A stretch of 6,230 nucleotides of DNA. It comes from JBBRUG01 sp038247995. Lineage in GTDB: Bacteria; Chloroflexota; Chloroflexia; Chloroflexales; Chloroflexaceae. The DNA is taken from contig JBBRUG010000342.1 in NCBI GenBank assembly GCA_038247995.1, forward strand, positions 1 through 6,230, read 5' to 3'. Position 1 is the stretch's first letter, and every line of letters begins with the position of its first letter. Under the pieces are notes generated by a model. It was not told the DNA's origin. It saw nothing but the letters and a program-made list of their open reading frames with translations, and made no database searches. Positions 4,661-6,230 of the stretch are shown piece after piece. The translations under genes were made by a program, and so were the position numbers.

Positions 4661-5740
4661 ATGGCGCCAGTTCATAACTTCAACGCCGGTCCGGCCGTGC
4701 TGCCGCAAGCAGTGCTTGCCCAGGCGCAGGCCGAACTATTAGACTATCAGGGTCGCGGGATGTCGATCCTGGAGATGAGCCATCGTTCGGCAGAGTATGA
4801 GGCGATCAATACCAGCGCCGAAAATCGCTTCAAAACCCTCCTCGGTCTGGATGCCGCCGATCAGGTGCTCTTTATGCAGGGTGGCGCGAGTACCCAGTTC
4901 GCCCTGATCCCGTTGAACTTCCTGCCCGCCGGCGCCACCGCCGACTATATCGTTACCGGCGCGTGGGGTTTGAAGGCCGTCGAGGAGGCCCGCCGCATCG
5001 GCCAGGTGCACGTCGCCGCCGACACTGCCGACGCCAATTACCGCAGCCTACCCGATAGTCTTGCGCTTACCCCCGGTGCCGCCTATTGCCACCTGACGAC
5101 CAATGAGACAATCCAGGGCGTGCAGTGGCCTACTTTGCCGGCCCTTGGCGACACGCCGCTGATTGCCGATATGAGCAGCGACATCCTTTCGCGCCCGATC
5201 GATGCCGTACGTTATGCGCTGATCTATGCCGGCGCGCAGAAGAATATCGGCCCGGCCGGCGTGACCGTGGTAATCGTTCAGCAGGGCTTTCTGGATCACG
5301 CCGACACCCGCATTCCGGCGATTTTCCGTTATGCCACCTTCGCCAAGAACCACTCACTGTACAACACCCCACCGGTTTTTGCGGTCTATCTGCTCGAACT
5401 AGTTCTGGGCTGGATCACCGACCTGGGCGGCCTGGAAGCGATGAGCGTGCGCAATACCGCCAAGGCGGATCTGATTTATGCTGCGATCGACCGTAGCGGC
5501 GGTTTCTACCATGGCCACGCTGCCGCGCCGGCACGCTCGCTGATGAATATCACCTTCCGCCTGCCCGAACCGGCCCTGGAAAAACAGTTCGTCGCCGCAG
5601 CCGAAGCTGATGGCATGGTCGGCCTGGCTGGGCACCGCTCGGTCGGCGGCATACGCGCCTCGATCTATAACGCCCTCGAACCTGCCGCCTGTGCAGAGCT
5701 TGCGGCGTTCATGGACGAGTTCGCCCGGAGGAATGGCTAA
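4661..5740 (+). CDS. serC: Phosphoserine aminotransferase
   Basis: Cytoplasmic PLP enzyme of serine synthesis: transfers the amino group of glutamate to 3-phosphohydroxypyruvate, giving O-phosphoserine; the family can also act in PLP biosynthesis. It has 359 residues, against 362 in E. coli, and is complete. Visible family features: FNAGPAVLP (7-15), SHRS (40-43) for substrate phosphate binding, GGAST (74-78) for PLP phosphate, the TNET segment (147-150), IAD with Asp170, the PLP lysine Lys194 in GAQKNIGPAG, NTPP (235-238), and the C-terminal GHRSVGGIRASIYNA (324-338). ATG 4661 follows AGGGAG (4648-4653) by seven bases. It has its own predicted promoter. No serA is adjacent, so the preceding pathway step must be encoded elsewhere. 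The next gene starts 2 bp after the stop. Confidence 0.97.
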   Translation: MAPVHNFNAGPAVLPQAVLAQAQAELLDYQGRGMSILEMSHRSAEYEAINTSAENRFKTLLGLDAADQVLFMQGGASTQFALIPLNFLPAGATADYIVTGAWGLKAVEEARRIGQVHVAADTADANYRSLPDSLALTPGAAYCHLTTNETIQGVQWPTLPALGDTPLIADMSSDILSRPIDAVRYALIYAGAQKNIGPAGVTVVIVQQGFLDHADTRIPAIFRYATFAKNHSLYNTPPVFAVYLLELVLGWITDLGGLEAMSVRNTAKADLIYAAIDRSGGFYHGHAAAPARSLMNITFRLPEPALEKQFVAAAEADGMVGLAGHRSVGGIRASIYNALEPAACAELAAFMDEFARRNG

Positions 5741-5742
5741 CA

Positions 5743-6138
5743 ATGAGCGACCTCGATACGCTAAAAACCACGTTCGACGCGGCGATCACCTTTGTGCCCG
5801 TGGCGGATCTAACAGCTAGTGCCGGGTTTTATGCGACAGTGATGCTGCTCCCGCTCGTTCTCGACCAGGGCGGCATCCGCATCTATCAGGTGGTCGGCGG
5901 GGGGTTTTTGGGCATTTGCCAGAGCGATGCGCCCCCAATCGCCGACGACCGGCTGATCCTTACCTTTGTCACCGACGATGTCGACGGCTGGCACGCCCGC
6001 CTCATCGCGCAGGGCGTAACGACCGATGGCCAGCCGCGTGAGAACCCGCGCTACCAGATCTACCACTTCTTCGCCCGCGACCCCAACGGCTATCGGATCG
6101 AAGTGCAGCGCTTCTTGCATCCGTTTCCGTCGCACTGA
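5743..6138 (+). CDS. Small VOC (glyoxalase/bleomycin-resistance fold) protein
   Basis: 131 residues, one vicinal-oxygen-chelate domain of two beta-alpha-beta-beta-beta modules. Module 1 carries the FVPVADLTASAGFY signature (17-30); module 2 runs from LILTFVTDDVDGWHARL (71-87) to DPNGYRIEVQ (113-122). Of the four usual metal positions, only the last, Glu120, is clear. Histidine is missing where it is expected near residues 14-18 and 71-75. It may therefore not be a metal enzyme of the glyoxalase I type, and could instead bind a ligand or act by a variant mechanism. The start overlaps the serC operon logic: GGAGG (5727-5731) is inside the end of serC, 11 bases before ATG 5743, so the two are co-transcribed and probably translationally coupled. 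A link to serine metabolism is only contextual; specific substrate unknown. Confidence 0.85.
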   Translation: MSDLDTLKTTFDAAITFVPVADLTASAGFYATVMLLPLVLDQGGIRIYQVVGGGFLGICQSDAPPIADDRLILTFVTDDVDGWHARLIAQGVTTDGQPRENPRYQIYHFFARDPNGYRIEVQRFLHPFPSH

Positions 6139-6177
6139 GGCGATGAGGGAGATAGGGCATCGTACTGCCGTCCGGCG

Positions 6178-6216
6178 CCCCCTCTCGCCTGACGGAGCAG
6201 GGGTTGGGGGGTGAGG
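6178..6216. repeat. Degenerate C-run/G-run intergenic repeat
   Basis: CCCCCTCTCGCC (6178-6189) is followed after three bases by a G-rich half with GGAGCAGGGG (6194-6203), a GGGGGG run (6206-6211) and GTGAGG (6211-6216). The halves pair imperfectly. It has the look of a common dispersed C-run/G-run element of GC-rich genomes, here partly decayed, and lies 40 bp after the VOC gene stop. It might fold as a hairpin or a G-quadruplex. No gene is seen in 6139-6230. Confidence 0.5.
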
Positions 6217-6230
6217 ATGGCGCGGATCTC

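Noticed and set aside
5733..5819. Alternative ATG at 5733, nearer to GGAGG than the VOC start
   Set aside because: It opens a different, 28-codon frame without homology; ATG 5743 gives a full VOC domain.

Overview
The window looks like chromosomal DNA from a GC-rich bacterium. Protein style, gene order and the GC-rich hairpin repeats between genes suggest a filamentous member of the Chloroflexota. That assignment is inference, because there is no rRNA or other taxonomic marker here.

Left half (1-2891, minus strand): a three-gene ABC importer operon transcribed right to left, in the order ugpA-like permease, ugpE-like permease, ugpB-like substrate-binding lipoprotein. The last gene runs off the left edge. 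All three resemble the sn-glycerol-3-phosphate (Ugp) branch of the carbohydrate-uptake-1 family more than generic sugar importers. No ATPase gene is visible; it may lie beyond position 1 or elsewhere. A long nested inverted repeat separates ugpE from ugpB.

Centre (2892-3192): a divergent intergenic region. Toward the ugp operon it holds a TATACT -10 box preceded by TTAAC(A/G/C) direct repeats phased at exactly 11, 11 and 22 bp. This layout is typical of PhoB/PhoP/SphR-type response-regulator sites. With a Ugp-like operon downstream, a phosphate-starvation (Pho) control region is the most interesting hypothesis in this window. Toward the cyclase gene there is a 12-bp AT palindrome and three CACGCC repeats at 10-bp spacing.

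Right half (3193-6138, plus strand): a soluble class III adenylate cyclase with a zinc-ribbon-like N-terminal region; a 388-bp spacer with hairpins, a 16-bp tandem array and a duplicated 41-bp hairpin unit; then serC (phosphoserine aminotransferase) and, 2 bp later, a small VOC/glyoxalase-fold protein. The last 92 bp hold a G/C-rich repeat-like element.

The genes form three separate units: phosphate-ester or sugar uptake, cAMP signalling, and serine biosynthesis plus a VOC protein. Apart from the shared divergent control region and similar -10 boxes, nothing shows that they work together. I see no mobile element gene, CRISPR array, tRNA or rRNA, and no convincing new multi-gene system.
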